From NCBI GenBank assembly GCA_964646405.1, contig CAZYDV010000005.1:1-51460 (forward strand): a stretch of 51,460 nucleotides of DNA, read 5' to 3'. A program made the position numbers and the translations under genes. Source of the stretch: CAKZSB01 sp964646405 (GTDB lineage: Bacteria > Pseudomonadota > Gammaproteobacteria > Granulosicoccales > Granulosicoccaceae). Positions 15,966 through 25,200 of this stretch are shown one piece after another. Every line of letters starts with the position of its first letter. Positions within the stretch are counted from its first letter, which is position 1. The notes beneath the pieces are model-generated. The model saw nothing but the letters and a program-made list of their open reading frames with translations. It was not told the origin of the DNA and did not search any database.

Positions 15966-16910
15966 ATGCTGACCCGAATTGATACCAGCGCCTGGTCCGA
16001 TCGACGCTCGATCGCCCTGTGGCGGCTGGATCTGATGACCTGCTCAGCAGTGGGCAACAAGCACTTCAAATTACTTGGCAATCTGCAGGCGATGCGAGGA
16101 CGCTGTGTGATGACGTTTGGCGGGGCTTTTTCGAACCACCTCTACGCCTTCGCACACTTGGCCAGGCACTACCAAATCCAGCCAGTTGCGGTCGTGCGCG
16201 GGGAAGCTCAATCAGACAATGAGGTGTTGCGAGCGGCTGCGGCGATGGGGATGCGGCTGCACCCTGTCTCGCGCGCTGACTATCGCCGCAGACATGAGCC
16301 GTCGTATTGTGCTGAGTTGGCCGACCGGTTGGGGGCAGACTGCGTATTGCCCGAGGGTGGTTCGAACATCGATGCCGTTATTGGCTGCAAGCAGATCACC
16401 GCGGCTGTGAACGCTGCGACCGATAGACCGCGTGTGATTGTTCTGGCGGTTGGCACCGGAGCGACATTCGCCGGCGTGACAGCGGGCGCGAAGAGCGGCC
16501 AGCAGGTTGTCGGCGTGAGGGTCGTGAAGGATCCGGAAATTCCTGCCAGAGCGGCGCACTGGCAGCGCCTTGCGGGCGTTGGCGGACAGGGCACACTGAT
16601 CGACGCAAATACCCGCTACGCGAACCCGGACGATGACACCGTCCGGTTTATCCTGCAGGTCTTCGCGCAGACCGGTATCGTGCTCGATCCGGTCTATAAC
16701 GGTCCGGCGCTGTTTCGGGTATTGCGAGAGGAGACTGAAGTCGGCCTCGCGTCACCCGATCCGGTGTTCATACACACCGGTGGGTTGACGGGGGCCTGGG
16801 GCATGCGCGAACGATTCAGGCGCCTCGCCCAGGGCCGATTGGTCACCGATTACTATGCGCAGATCAAAGCGCAGACGGCGACCGCGGGTGGCATGATATC
16901 GGTTGGCTGA
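15966..16910 (+). CDS. PLP-dependent ACC deaminase / D-cysteine desulfhydrase family protein
   Basis: A 314-residue fold-II PLP enzyme. The lysine motif is GNKHFKLLGNL (residues 30-40), followed by TFGGAFSNHLYA, the residues that stack on and hold PLP, then LPEGGSNIDAVIGC and VGTGATFAGVTAGA. These are the marks of the 1-aminocyclopropane-1-carboxylate deaminase/D-cysteine desulfhydrase group. In bacteria without plant contact, D-cysteine or another D-amino acid is the likelier substrate, but the sequence alone does not decide. It stands alone on the plus strand, divergent from the transpeptidase gene with a 129-base gap and convergent with the small lipoprotein gene. Confidence 0.85.
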   Translation: MLTRIDTSAWSDRRSIALWRLDLMTCSAVGNKHFKLLGNLQAMRGRCVMTFGGAFSNHLYAFAHLARHYQIQPVAVVRGEAQSDNEVLRAAAAMGMRLHPVSRADYRRRHEPSYCAELADRLGADCVLPEGGSNIDAVIGCKQITAAVNAATDRPRVIVLAVGTGATFAGVTAGAKSGQQVVGVRVVKDPEIPARAAHWQRLAGVGGQGTLIDANTRYANPDDDTVRFILQVFAQTGIVLDPVYNGPALFRVLREETEVGLASPDPVFIHTGGLTGAWGMRERFRRLAQGRLVTDYYAQIKAQTATAGGMISVG

Positions 16911-16914
16911 CGGC

Positions 16915-17217
16915 CTAGAACGGGCGTTTGCCCTCGGCTGCCGCGTCGGACATGAAGTCAGAGCGGACGCGGCGATAGTGTTCGAAGTCGCGAAAGTAGG
17001 AGTGATCGCAAGGACGATAAGCCTGGAATGACTCGGTTTGTCGGCACTCGGCGGCGCGCAGAAAATCATAGGTGATCTGATAAATCACCTCACGGTAGTC
17101 TTGCTGGGAGTAGTCGAGCTTGGGGGCGGTGCTGCAGCCGTGCAGGAGCAGGCACATCGCGGCAAGTGCCACGCGTGTCGTTGATCGTGTTTTACTGAAT
17201 TTAAGGCCAGTTATCAT
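16915..17217 (-). CDS. Small lipoprotein of unknown function
   Basis: A 100-residue predicted lipoprotein. A basic N-terminus is followed by VALAAMCLLLHGC, with Cys28 as the acylated residue. The mature part is short and charged, with two further cysteines (ECRQ and RPCDHSYF) placed so they could form a disulphide. I do not recognise a named family. It converges with the PLP enzyme gene (4 bases between stops) and is divergent from the DUF2959 lipoprotein gene across 237 bases. The lipobox and the reading frame make it a credible gene. Confidence 0.7.
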   Translation of the reverse strand: MITGLKFSKTRSTTRVALAAMCLLLHGCSTAPKLDYSQQDYREVIYQITYDFLRAAECRQTESFQAYRPCDHSYFRDFEHYRRVRSDFMSDAAAEGKRPF

Positions 17218-17454
17218 TATTATTATGGTTATCTTCGATGGTCCGGATAGCGTCCCGCTGTTTGTTTCGAATCGAGCCAGGGTCCAGGGGCTCGGTTATC
17301 TGCACGGGTCAGGGTATCGGCTGACCATCCTGTAACTTTAAGTCGCCAGCTGACACCATCCCATTACACTCAAGGTGACGCGCCAGCGAGTTAGCCAACA
17401 CGGCTTTTGCTGCTAGCGAGCTGATGAGAAGCTGCACATTTCACAGGAGACACG

Positions 17455-18102
17455 ATGCAATCCCGAATATTTTCAGCCATTTGTCTGATGGCGTTTTTTC
17501 TGACCGGGTGCTCGTCCACGTATTATAACGCGTGGGAGAAAGTCGGAGTTCACAAACGAGACATATTAGTCAGTCGGGTGGAAAATACCCGTGATGCGCA
17601 ACAGGATGCGCAGGTTGAATTCAAGGATGCGCTGGAGCAGTTCGGCTCGATCGTCACGATTCAGGAAACTGATCTAAAGAAAGCCTACGACAAACTCAAC
17701 GGTGAATACGAAGACAGCGTTGATGCCGCCGAGGAGGTCAGCGACCGAATCGACAGCGTCGAGAAGGTAGCCAATGCGCTGTTCGAAGAGTGGGAGTCCG
17801 AGATCAAGCAGTATAACAACCAGGACTTCAAGCGCCAGAGCAGTGCCCAGTTGCGCGACACCCGCGGCCGTTATGGTGAAATGTTGCGCTCGATGCGTGC
17901 ATCCGAGGCGTCGATGAAGCCGGTTTTGCAGACATTCAAGGACAACGTACTCTTTCTCAAACACAACCTCAATGCGCAGGCAATTGGCTCGCTGAGGGGT
18001 GAATTTGCCAGTCTTCAAGACGACATTGGTGTGTTGATCGACGAAATGAACAAATCAATTGCCGAGTCGAACGCGTTCATCGAGCAATTGCAATCTTCCT
18101 AG
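17455..18102 (+). CDS. DUF2959 family lipoprotein, coiled coil
   Basis: A 215-residue predicted lipoprotein (lipobox FFLTGCSS, Cys19) whose body is almost entirely charged heptad-like helix, from about residue 35 to the end. NAWEKVGVHKRDILVSRVEN right after the anchor is characteristic of DUF2959 proteins, which are widespread in gammaproteobacteria and have no established function. AGGAG precedes the ATG at a good distance. The next gene, an outer-membrane beta-barrel, starts 46 bases later, so the two are likely co-transcribed and may both act at the envelope. Confidence 0.88.
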   Translation: MQSRIFSAICLMAFFLTGCSSTYYNAWEKVGVHKRDILVSRVENTRDAQQDAQVEFKDALEQFGSIVTIQETDLKKAYDKLNGEYEDSVDAAEEVSDRIDSVEKVANALFEEWESEIKQYNNQDFKRQSSAQLRDTRGRYGEMLRSMRASEASMKPVLQTFKDNVLFLKHNLNAQAIGSLRGEFASLQDDIGVLIDEMNKSIAESNAFIEQLQSS

Positions 18103-18148
18103 CTGTACCCATCATTGCGGTTCAACGAAGAGGCGCCGGCAGGCACAG

Positions 18149-18910
18149 ATGAGCAAACAATTAACCATTGCCGCGTTGTGTCTGGCCTGTGTGGCCGGGC
18201 CACGCCCGATCCAAGCCGATACAATATTCGGCGTGCACGCCGGTGCCTACCTTTGGCGGCCAGACCTCTCGGGCACGATTGGCCAATCAACTGACAGCTT
18301 TGACTTACAGGCGGAATTCAGTGATCGCAGTGCCGACAGCGAATCGGTTCTGGTGGCCGTCGAGCACTTCATACCACTGGTGCCCAATCTGCTGTTTCGA
18401 CGTACACCGGTGGAGTGGTCTGCCTCAGCGGTTGATGCCACTGGCACACTGGGCTCTATCAGGCTGACCGGCCAGGTGGCGGCTGAGCTCGATCTGTCGG
18501 CGACCGATGCCACGTTCTACTATGAATTGCTGGACAACTGGGTGACGGCCGATCTCGGGCTCTCGCTCAGGCGGCTGGACGGTACTGCCAGCGCGCGCGA
18601 GCGCAGTGGTTTAAGCGAGACGCTCAGCATCAGCGGCACGGTGCCCATGCTTTATGGACATGCCCGGTTCGACCTGCCGTTTACCGGTCTGGCGGCGGGT
18701 GTGCGCGGCAACGCGACCAGCCACAGCAGTGGCGAGCTAATCGATCTGGAAGCCTATCTGCATCTGGAGGTTGATCTGGTGCCATTTCTGCTGGATGTTG
18801 GCATCGAAGGTGGCGTGCGTCGAATGGTGCTGGAACTGGATGATCTCGACGACCTCAGTACCGATGCCACGCTCGAAGGAGCCTACATCGCGATCACCGC
18901 CCGCTTCTGA
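18149..18910 (+). CDS. Outer membrane beta-barrel protein, TIGR04219-like
   Basis: A 253-residue protein. The ATG at 18149 begins a signal peptide (MSKQLTIAALCLACVAG, cleavage near QADT), so the longer in-frame reading from 18059 is rejected. The mature chain alternates polar and apolar residues in strand-length blocks, has FGVHAGAYLWRPDLSGTIG near its start and ends in an aromatic ITARF, the usual signal for BAM-dependent insertion. It resembles the TIGR04219 family of small outer-membrane barrels; function is unknown. It lies in a pair with the DUF2959 lipoprotein and converges with the iron permease gene, seven bases apart. Confidence 0.8.
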   Translation: MSKQLTIAALCLACVAGPRPIQADTIFGVHAGAYLWRPDLSGTIGQSTDSFDLQAEFSDRSADSESVLVAVEHFIPLVPNLLFRRTPVEWSASAVDATGTLGSIRLTGQVAAELDLSATDATFYYELLDNWVTADLGLSLRRLDGTASARERSGLSETLSISGTVPMLYGHARFDLPFTGLAAGVRGNATSHSSGELIDLEAYLHLEVDLVPFLLDVGIEGGVRRMVLELDDLDDLSTDATLEGAYIAITARF

Positions 18911-18917
18911 TTGCTGG

Positions 18918-20597
18918 TCAGTCGCGACGACTTAACTCGCGACTGCGATCAATCGTACGGCTCAGCAGCAGGACGGGAATCAGCCCGGTCGCGACGATCA
19001 GCAGTGCGGCCAGCGCGCTTTCTTTTAGTAACTCGTCAGATGCATACTGGTAGACGTAGGTTGCGAGCGTCTCGTAGTTGAACGGTCGCAACACCAGCGT
19101 GGCTGGCAGTTCTTTCATGCAATCCACGAAAACCACCAGCGTGGCGGTCAGCAGTCCGCTGCGCATCAGGGGAATATGCACGCGGCGCAAAATCTCCATG
19201 GGGCCATGGCCAAGTGTGCGCGCCGCCATGTCCATGCTCGGCGTGATCTTGCCCAGACTCGACTCCACCGCACCGAGTGCCACTGCCATGAAACGCACCA
19301 TATAGGCGAAAACCACGGCGAACACGGTGCCGCTGAGCAGTAAGCCGGAGCTGATATCGAAATGGCTCCTGAGCCAATCGTCAAGAGCATTGTCAAATGC
19401 TGCGAATGGCACCAGCACACCCAGCGCCAGCACCGCTCCGGGCACTGAATAACCGACGCTGGCCACGCGATTGCAATACGCCAGTGCCGGGCCGGGGCGC
19501 ATCCGGGCGGCGTAGGCCAGTACCACGGCGATGCTGACGGTCGCCAGCGCGCCGACGCTCGAAATCGTCAGGCTGTTAATCGCCGTTCGGCGAAAGTCTT
19601 CGGTCCAGGATTCGGCGAAATGATCGATGGCGTACTGTCCCAGCACAGTTGCCGGCAGCAAAAAGCCGAGAATTACCGGCAGCGCGCAGATCACTGTGGC
19701 CAGTGCGGCCTGGCGCCCGCTGAGCGGCAGCCTGGACATCGAGCGAAATCGACTGGAAGCTGGCTGAAAGTGCCGCTGGCGCCGACGCCCGATTCTCTCC
19801 AGCCCGACCATCATCAGCACGAAGAGCAACAGCAGCGTGGCGATCTGGGCGCTGCCGCCCAGGTTATTCATGCCGAGCCACACATCGTATATTCCGGCCG
19901 ACAACGTGCGCACAGCGAAGTAGTCGACCGTGCCGAAGTCGTTCAGGGTCTCCATCATAACCATCGCTACACCCACGGCCACCGCCGGGCGAGCCAGTGG
20001 CAGTGTGACTCGGAAAAATGCGGCACCACTGCGGTGGCCCAATGCACGTGCGGCATCCAGCATGGAGGGTGATTGCTCTGCAAAGGCGGCACGCGTCAGC
20101 AGGTACACGTATGGATACAGCACCAGTGTCAGCATGGTCGCGGCGCCGCCCAGCGTGCGTATGGGCGGGAAGTAGTAGTCGGCAGCGCTTTGCCAGCCAA
20201 ACAGGCCGCGCAGCCACGTCTGCACTGGACCGGCGTACTCCAGCAAGTCGGTGTAAACGTAGGCGATCACATAGGCTGGCACGGCAAATGGCAACAGTAA
20301 GCCCCAGGTGAAGAATCCGCGCCCTGGAAAATCATAGAAGGTAACGAGCCACGCGCAGACGACGCCGATCATCAGCGTGCCAGCCGCAACGGTGATCATC
20401 AGGGTGAGTGTCGTGAGGACGTAGCCCGGCAGCACGGTCTGCAACAGATGCGGCCAGATATTCTCTTCAGGGTTGAAAGCCAGCCAGATGACCGCGATGA
20501 CAGGCACGCAAACCAACCCCGCGACCAGCAGTGCGATCAGGGTGGTGGGGTGGGGCAATCGAAAGGATCGCCGCATCGTTGCGAGATGTGTCGTCAT
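18918..20597 (-). CDS. Fe3+ ABC transporter permease (FbpB/AfuB/SfuB-like), orphan
   Basis: A 559-residue inner-membrane permease with two tandem BPD_transp_1 domains, about 12 membrane spans in all. Each half has an EAA loop: MLDAARALGHRSGAAFFRVT in the first, MDMAARTLGHGPMEILRRVH in the second. This fused layout is typical of ferric iron uptake permeases of the Fbp/Sfu/Hit group, whose binding protein and ATPase are normally adjacent. Neither is next to this gene, so the partners must lie elsewhere. A Fur-like 9-1-9 palindrome lies about 105 bp upstream of the start, supporting a role in iron uptake. The ATG at 20597 is used; a second Met is eight codons in. Thiamine or phosphonate permeases share the fold. 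Confidence 0.87.
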   Translation of the reverse strand: MTTHLATMRRSFRLPHPTTLIALLVAGLVCVPVIAVIWLAFNPEENIWPHLLQTVLPGYVLTTLTLMITVAAGTLMIGVVCAWLVTFYDFPGRGFFTWGLLLPFAVPAYVIAYVYTDLLEYAGPVQTWLRGLFGWQSAADYYFPPIRTLGGAATMLTLVLYPYVYLLTRAAFAEQSPSMLDAARALGHRSGAAFFRVTLPLARPAVAVGVAMVMMETLNDFGTVDYFAVRTLSAGIYDVWLGMNNLGGSAQIATLLLLFVLMMVGLERIGRRRQRHFQPASSRFRSMSRLPLSGRQAALATVICALPVILGFLLPATVLGQYAIDHFAESWTEDFRRTAINSLTISSVGALATVSIAVVLAYAARMRPGPALAYCNRVASVGYSVPGAVLALGVLVPFAAFDNALDDWLRSHFDISSGLLLSGTVFAVVFAYMVRFMAVALGAVESSLGKITPSMDMAARTLGHGPMEILRRVHIPLMRSGLLTATLVVFVDCMKELPATLVLRPFNYETLATYVYQYASDELLKESALAALLIVATGLIPVLLLSRTIDRSRELSRRD

Positions 20598-20702
20598 CTG
20601 AATCGGCGATTAGCGCAGATGGATGAGCAATCGGGTTGTCGATACAACCTGGCAGATAGGAGAGAGCATCGTTTGTCATCGTGAAGACGTGACGACGATG
20701 AT

Positions 20703-20721
20703 AATACGAATAATTCTTATT
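20703..20721. promoter_or_regulatory. Candidate Fur box upstream of the iron permease gene
   Basis: AATACGAAT-A-ATTCTTATT is a 9-1-9 inverted repeat with one mismatch. It agrees with the Fur consensus GATAATGATAATCATTATC at about 12 of 19 positions. It overlaps a minus-strand TATTAT that could be the permease -10. It lies between the permease start and tRNA-Ser. Confidence 0.45.
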
Positions 20722-20744
20722 TGTATGACTATCGAGGGGGGGAT

Positions 20745-20834
20745 TGGCGGAGAGGGAGGGATTCGAACCCCCGGAAGGTTTAACCCTTCAACGGTTTTCA
20801 AGACCGCCGCATTCGACCACTCTGCCACCTCTCC
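20745..20834 (-). tRNA. tRNA-Ser (anticodon UGA)
   Basis: On the minus strand the acceptor GGAGAGG pairs with CCTCTCC, followed by discriminator G and an encoded CCA (ending at 20745). The D-arm region GTGGCAGAGTGG and the anticodon loop CTTGAAA within GCGGTCTTGAAAACCG give anticodon UGA. A long variable arm (GAAGGGTTAAACCTTC region) and the T-loop GGTTCGAATC are as expected for class II serine tRNA. It reads UCA and, by wobble, other UCN codons. Confidence 0.97.
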
Positions 20835-20873
20835 GGTACAACGGGTCTTGTCGCGCGTTGCGACAGCCAGCGA

Positions 20874-20879
20874 ATAATA
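20874..20879 (-). promoter_or_regulatory. Candidate -10 for tRNA-Ser
   Basis: TATTAT on the minus strand, 40 bases upstream of the tRNA 5' end. It has only a poor -35 at 16-17 bp. Placement fits a short processed leader. Confidence 0.3.
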
Positions 20880-20939
20880 CGCAAAAGTCGTACAGAATGC
20901 TACGGCTGCCTGCCGTTAATAAGGTATGGGTTGCGAGGA

Positions 20940-20968
20940 TTGAGTTTTACCTCTCAACGCCCTATATG
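20940..20968 (+). promoter_or_regulatory. Candidate promoter of the YccA-like gene
   Basis: TTGAGT at 20940-20945 and TATATG at 20963-20968 are separated by 17 bp, giving a leader of roughly 75 nt to the GTG start. Confidence 0.35.
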
Positions 20969-21047
20969 TTATATGCTAGTACATTGTTGTCGGCGTCCGC
21001 CTGCCAGGCAAAGCCGGACCAATCAACCGTTTAACAGGAGGCCGAAA

Positions 21048-21704
21048 GTGGCTATTCAAAGCATTGATCGCGCGAGTGAACTTACGACCAATCAGGTGCT
21101 GCGCGACACCTACCGACTACTATCGATGACACTGCTGTTCAGCGCCTTTACGGCATGGCTGTCCGTCGCTGTTGGCGCGTCTTTCGGGATCGCCATGATC
21201 TGCTCCTTCGGCGCGCTGGGGCTGCTGTGGTTTGTGTTGCCGAAGTTTGAGAACTCAAGTTCTGGCATTTTTGTGGTGTTCGCAGTGACCGGATTGCTTG
21301 GGTTCGGACTCGGGCCTATGCTCACGCATTACCTGGCTACGCCCAATGGTTCCAGCATGGTAGCCACAGCGCTGGGCGGCACTGGCATCATCTTTCTGGG
21401 TCTGTCGGGCTTCACGCTGGTTTCCAAGCGGGACTTCTCGTTCATGGGCGGATTCCTCTTCGCTGGCCTGATCGTTGTTTTCCTGGCGGCGATCGCCAAC
21501 ATCTTCCTCAACATGCCGGCGCTGAGCATCGCAGTTTCCGCGGGCATCATCCTGTTGATGAGCGGCATGATCCTGTTCCAGACCAGCCAGATCGTGAACG
21601 GCGGCGAGCGCAACTACATCTCTGCCACCGTGTCGCTGTACCTCGCGATCTACAACATCTTCCAGAGCTTGCTAATGCTGCTCGGTGTGATGGGCGACGA
21701 CTAG
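21048..21704 (+). CDS. Bax inhibitor-1/YccA family membrane protein
   Basis: A 218-residue inner-membrane protein with about seven hydrophobic spans. The start is GTG at 21048, chosen because AGGAGG lies six bases before it; the in-frame reading from 20931 adds residues with no ribosome site. Family features include the soluble N-terminus with QVLRDTYRLLSMTLLFSAFT, the repeated GLGPM and GGTGIIFLGLSGF segments and the C-terminal NGGERNYISATVSLYLAIYN. YccA in E. coli associates with and inhibits FtsH; BI-1 relatives are pH-sensitive calcium leak channels. A strong terminator follows. Confidence 0.93.
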   Translation: MAIQSIDRASELTTNQVLRDTYRLLSMTLLFSAFTAWLSVAVGASFGIAMICSFGALGLLWFVLPKFENSSSGIFVVFAVTGLLGFGLGPMLTHYLATPNGSSMVATALGGTGIIFLGLSGFTLVSKRDFSFMGGFLFAGLIVVFLAAIANIFLNMPALSIAVSAGIILLMSGMILFQTSQIVNGGERNYISATVSLYLAIYNIFQSLLMLLGVMGDD

Positions 21705-21736
21705 TCTGCCACCCGGGCTAAGACCTGAGGCAGTCG

Positions 21737-21766
21737 AAAAACCCCGGTACTGCCGGGGTTTTTTTT
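21737..21766 (+). terminator. Rho-independent terminator of the YccA-like gene
   Basis: An AAAAACCCCGG/CCGGGGTTTTT stem with a TACTG loop runs into a T-tract. The A-run on the left arm makes it potentially active on both strands. Confidence 0.92.
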
Positions 21767-21808
21767 GCCCGTAATTTTTTCTAAAACTCGAAGAAAGGGG
21801 ACATCAGC

Positions 21809-21994
21809 GTGGACGGTATGGGCTGGAAAATCGCCGCCGCGGCGATCATGTTGTACATGGTCTACAGAATGTGGCCAGCGGCCAAGAACTGGAGTCAAAA
21901 TGGCCCCAAAGGCAGCTCCAACGACTGGCTGGTCGCCAGTCTGGCACTGGGGGCAGTCGTAGGATTCGTGGCCCTTTTGGTCGCGATTACCTGA
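21809..21994 (+). CDS. Small membrane protein, 61 residues, unknown function
   Basis: A short reading frame between two terminators. The GTG start is preceded by AAAGGGGA at a suitable distance. The protein has two hydrophobic segments (WKIAAAAIMLYMVYRMWP and WLVASLALGAVVGFVALLVA) joined by a polar, Ser/Asn/Gly-rich loop, so it probably spans the inner membrane twice. I know no family for it. The terminator before it isolates it from the YccA-like gene, so it would need its own promoter in about 40 bases; read-through is the alternative. Confidence 0.6.
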   Translation: MDGMGWKIAAAAIMLYMVYRMWPAAKNWSQNGPKGSSNDWLVASLALGAVVGFVALLVAIT

Positions 21995-22159
21995 TCAAGC
22001 ACGGGTCACGTGCCGGCTGTTAAGACGGGCCGTCATCCCAACCTGTTGTTCGCCATATGGTGTTGTGTGACGCGGACTGGGTACCAAGTGTGCGTGTCGG
22101 GTTCAGAGGTCAGATAACACCGGGCATGAGGTCGGTATCAGGCAGGGCAATGGTAGAGC

Positions 22160-22196
22160 CTCAGGCGGCGCGAACTGCGCCGCCTGAGCTTTTTTT
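22160..22196 (+). terminator. Rho-independent terminator downstream of the small membrane protein gene
   Basis: A perfect 12-bp stem CTCAGGCGGCGC/GCGCCGCCTGAG with a GAACT loop is followed by C and seven T. It lies 165 bases beyond the small gene and just past the 3' end of pelB on the other strand. The 165 bases between hold no credible reading frame. Confidence 0.92.
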
Positions 22197-22205
22197 GAGA
22201 TAGTG

Positions 22206-25200
22206 CTAGAAGTGACTTCGGTACTGAATACCGATCTGCGATGTCGAGTTTGACGTCGCACCCTGTAACTGGGTTTGTGTGTCGTGTGTGAGTTGCAGGC
22301 TCAATTCGTCGTCGCCCAGCACTCTGAAACCGGCACCGGCCTCGACCAGGAAGCCGACCGTATCAAATGGCCAGGTTCGTCCAAGACTTGCGCTCAGGTG
22401 ATAGCGCGGACTGGCCGCTTGCGGGTAGGCGCTGCGAATTCCGCCCCGTTGCAGTGAACCGCTGATCGCCAGTCGACCGGCGCTTTCGGGAATCATCGCT
22501 TCAAGGGTGGTGGTCGGGGTGACGCGCAATTCGTCCGGAATGCGTTCGGCACGGTCGTTTTGCAGACCGATGGCCTGCAGCCCCAGTCGCCAGTTGTTGC
22601 TGCCGAATCTGCCTTTTCTACCCACTTCCAGGCTGGCGCCAACACCAGTCGAGATGCTTTCCCGCTCAACTCTGGAATTGAGTGACTGCACGCTGCCGCC
22701 CAGACGGACGTACTCATGGCTGCCCAGGTTCTGTTCGAAAGTGGCTTCTGCCTGATTCTGCAAGCCGGCGATTCTGAGCTCAGGCGAGGCAGTCGCCGGT
22801 GCATTGATCGAGGCATTGGCATTGAACGCACGTTTGCCCTGTCTGTCGCGAAGATAGTAGTTACCTTTGACGTACGGAAAGTCGTCGTCATCGGTGGACA
22901 CCACGCCCGTGGTGACTGAGGCGCCTGAACGCGAGTCGCCGTAGCGCGCAGTCACTGCGATCTCGGTCTCGTTGCCTGAATCCGGCAGCGTGAATCTGTC
23001 CGATTTCAATTGGTTTTCGGCGACGTCAATACCGAGGCTGTATCCGCCATGTGCCGGTGTGTGGCGCAGAGACAGGCTGGTCTCGGTGATATTGAGATCA
23101 CTCAGATCGGTGTGTTGTACCTGGCCTGCGTAATAGGCGGGCCGATAGTTACGCAGCGCGACATACCGGTTGCGAGCCACTTGGCGCTGTGCCTGGTTCT
23201 TGCTGTTCAGCATCGTCTCTCTGGCCAGCTCAAAGGCTTCCTTGTCGCCACCGATCTGACTCAGCACGGCGAGCTTGTCGCTGTCCTCCAGTGACTTGCC
23301 ACTGGCAAGAATCTCCTGCAATTTGGGCACATTGTCGTCGTGAAGTGCCAGTGCCAGCTCCTGCCAGACCGGAGTCTCGATCCGCTCTTCGTGCAGTCGC
23401 GTCATCAACAGGCGCGCATAGTCGTGTCGCTGGGTCGACAGATACCAGGCGATCGCGATTTCCTCGCGCCAGAATTCTTCGGAGGTGGACTGGGTGGCCT
23501 CGCCCGCCATCAGTTTCTGGATCCAGCGCTCGTTCTCGGCCACCGTGCCGTGGGCGATGAGCAGGTTGGCGTAGCTGCTGGCAAGCTCACGCGTCTGTGA
23601 CTTTGTACTTTGCGCGATGACGGGGCGCAACTTGCGCATGGTGTACTGGCGGACCTTGTAGGCGTGATCGGTATTGCCGACCTGATCCAGCGCATCGGCG
23701 AATGTCAGCAGCAGGTTGTAGTCGTGTTCATCGCGTTCCATGATCTTGTTGAACCACTGCAGGCTATCCTGTGGTGCCTTTAGTTTCATATGGGCAAGTG
23801 CATAGGGCGCCCACAATTCTGGCGTCGTGGGTGCGATTTGCAGGTTTTCGTTCATCAGCGCGAGCAGTTTGTCGGAATCCTGCTGGCCCAGTTGCAGCCA
23901 GAATTTCCCGGTGATCGCCGCAACGTTTTCGGGCTCCAGTGCCAGGGTTTCGTCGAAGGCCTGTTCCGCTGCCAGAGTGTCGGCGTTGCTGACGTGGTAG
24001 GCCGCGGCCGATGCCCAGTAGTCTGGCATCTCGCGCAGTACGACCAACTCATCGTTGGCATCGAGGTAGCGTTCGACCTGCGGGTAGAGATCGTGCTGAA
24101 AGACAATGTTCAGCGCCTGGGTCAGAAAGGTGTCATCCTGCGTTTCGCGCCAAAAGCTCTCGGCCTGCGCGACGGCGCCTTCGTAGTCTTGCTGATCGCG
24201 CATCGCCCTGACCACACGGCGGCCCAGTGCTATGCGTTGTTGTTCATCGACGTCGAGCACTTCCAGTTCTTCCAGCGCCGCCGTAATGATCTCAGGCTTG
24301 CGGTAGCGCCAGCCGATTTCAGAAATCAGCTTAAGCTGGTAATTGCTGGCCTGACTGATATCCAGTTGCTGCAGACGCTCGGCAATGATTGTCGCCGTTT
24401 CCGGCTGGTGCAAGCGCCAGTGCAGTTCCATGCGATTGAGTGATTCCTCACCCGAATGGCCATAGCTTGCCGCCAGATCTTCCCATGCGGCCAGTGCCTC
24501 CTGGTAGTTCAGGTGTCTCTGGTGCAGCAGGGCCAGCTCGCGCTGGGCCATCGCCGTATTGCCATAACGATCGATGTGGTCTGACAATGCCTGTGCCGCA
24601 TCTGCCGGTCTGCCGTCCTGCTCGAACAGGTCGATCATGGTTAGCAGATCAGGATCATTCAGCGGTCGCAAGCCAGCCAGTTGCCGATAGCCATCGGCCG
24701 CGAGGCCAAGCTGCCAGGTCATTTCCGACAAGCGTATTTGTTGGCGCAGGAATTCTTCGTTCGGGTAGCGGCTGGCGAGCCACTTCCAGTGTGTCAGCGC
24801 TTCCGTCGGGTTGCCGCTCCATTCCTCAAGCTGTGCCAGTTGAACGCGAAACTGGCCATTCTCTGGCTGTTGAGCAAGCGCGCGCTGCGCCCAGTAGGTC
24901 GCATCATTGAGTTGCTTGTTCGCTTGCGCAAACTGAATCTGGCGCTGCATCGCCGCGACATCATAGGGTCGCACTCTGAGCAGTTCCATGTTCCAGTCCA
25001 TCGCGTCTGCGCGCAGACCCAGTTGGTTCGCAAGATCAATGGCCTCCTGCAACAGTTCTCCGTTAGCAGGTTCGGCATCAATGCGTTCGCGCATCGTTTG
25101 CAACGCGTCTTCATTGCGTCCGGCTGCCAGCAGCAGCGATTGTCGACGTTGGCTCAGCTCGGGGAGTGCCTGATCTTCGCTCAACATGGCAATGCTCTGA

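Noticed and set aside
20745..20834. tRNA-Ser as an attachment site of an integrated element
   Set aside because: There is no integrase, no duplicated tRNA 3' end, and no foreign gene block on either side.
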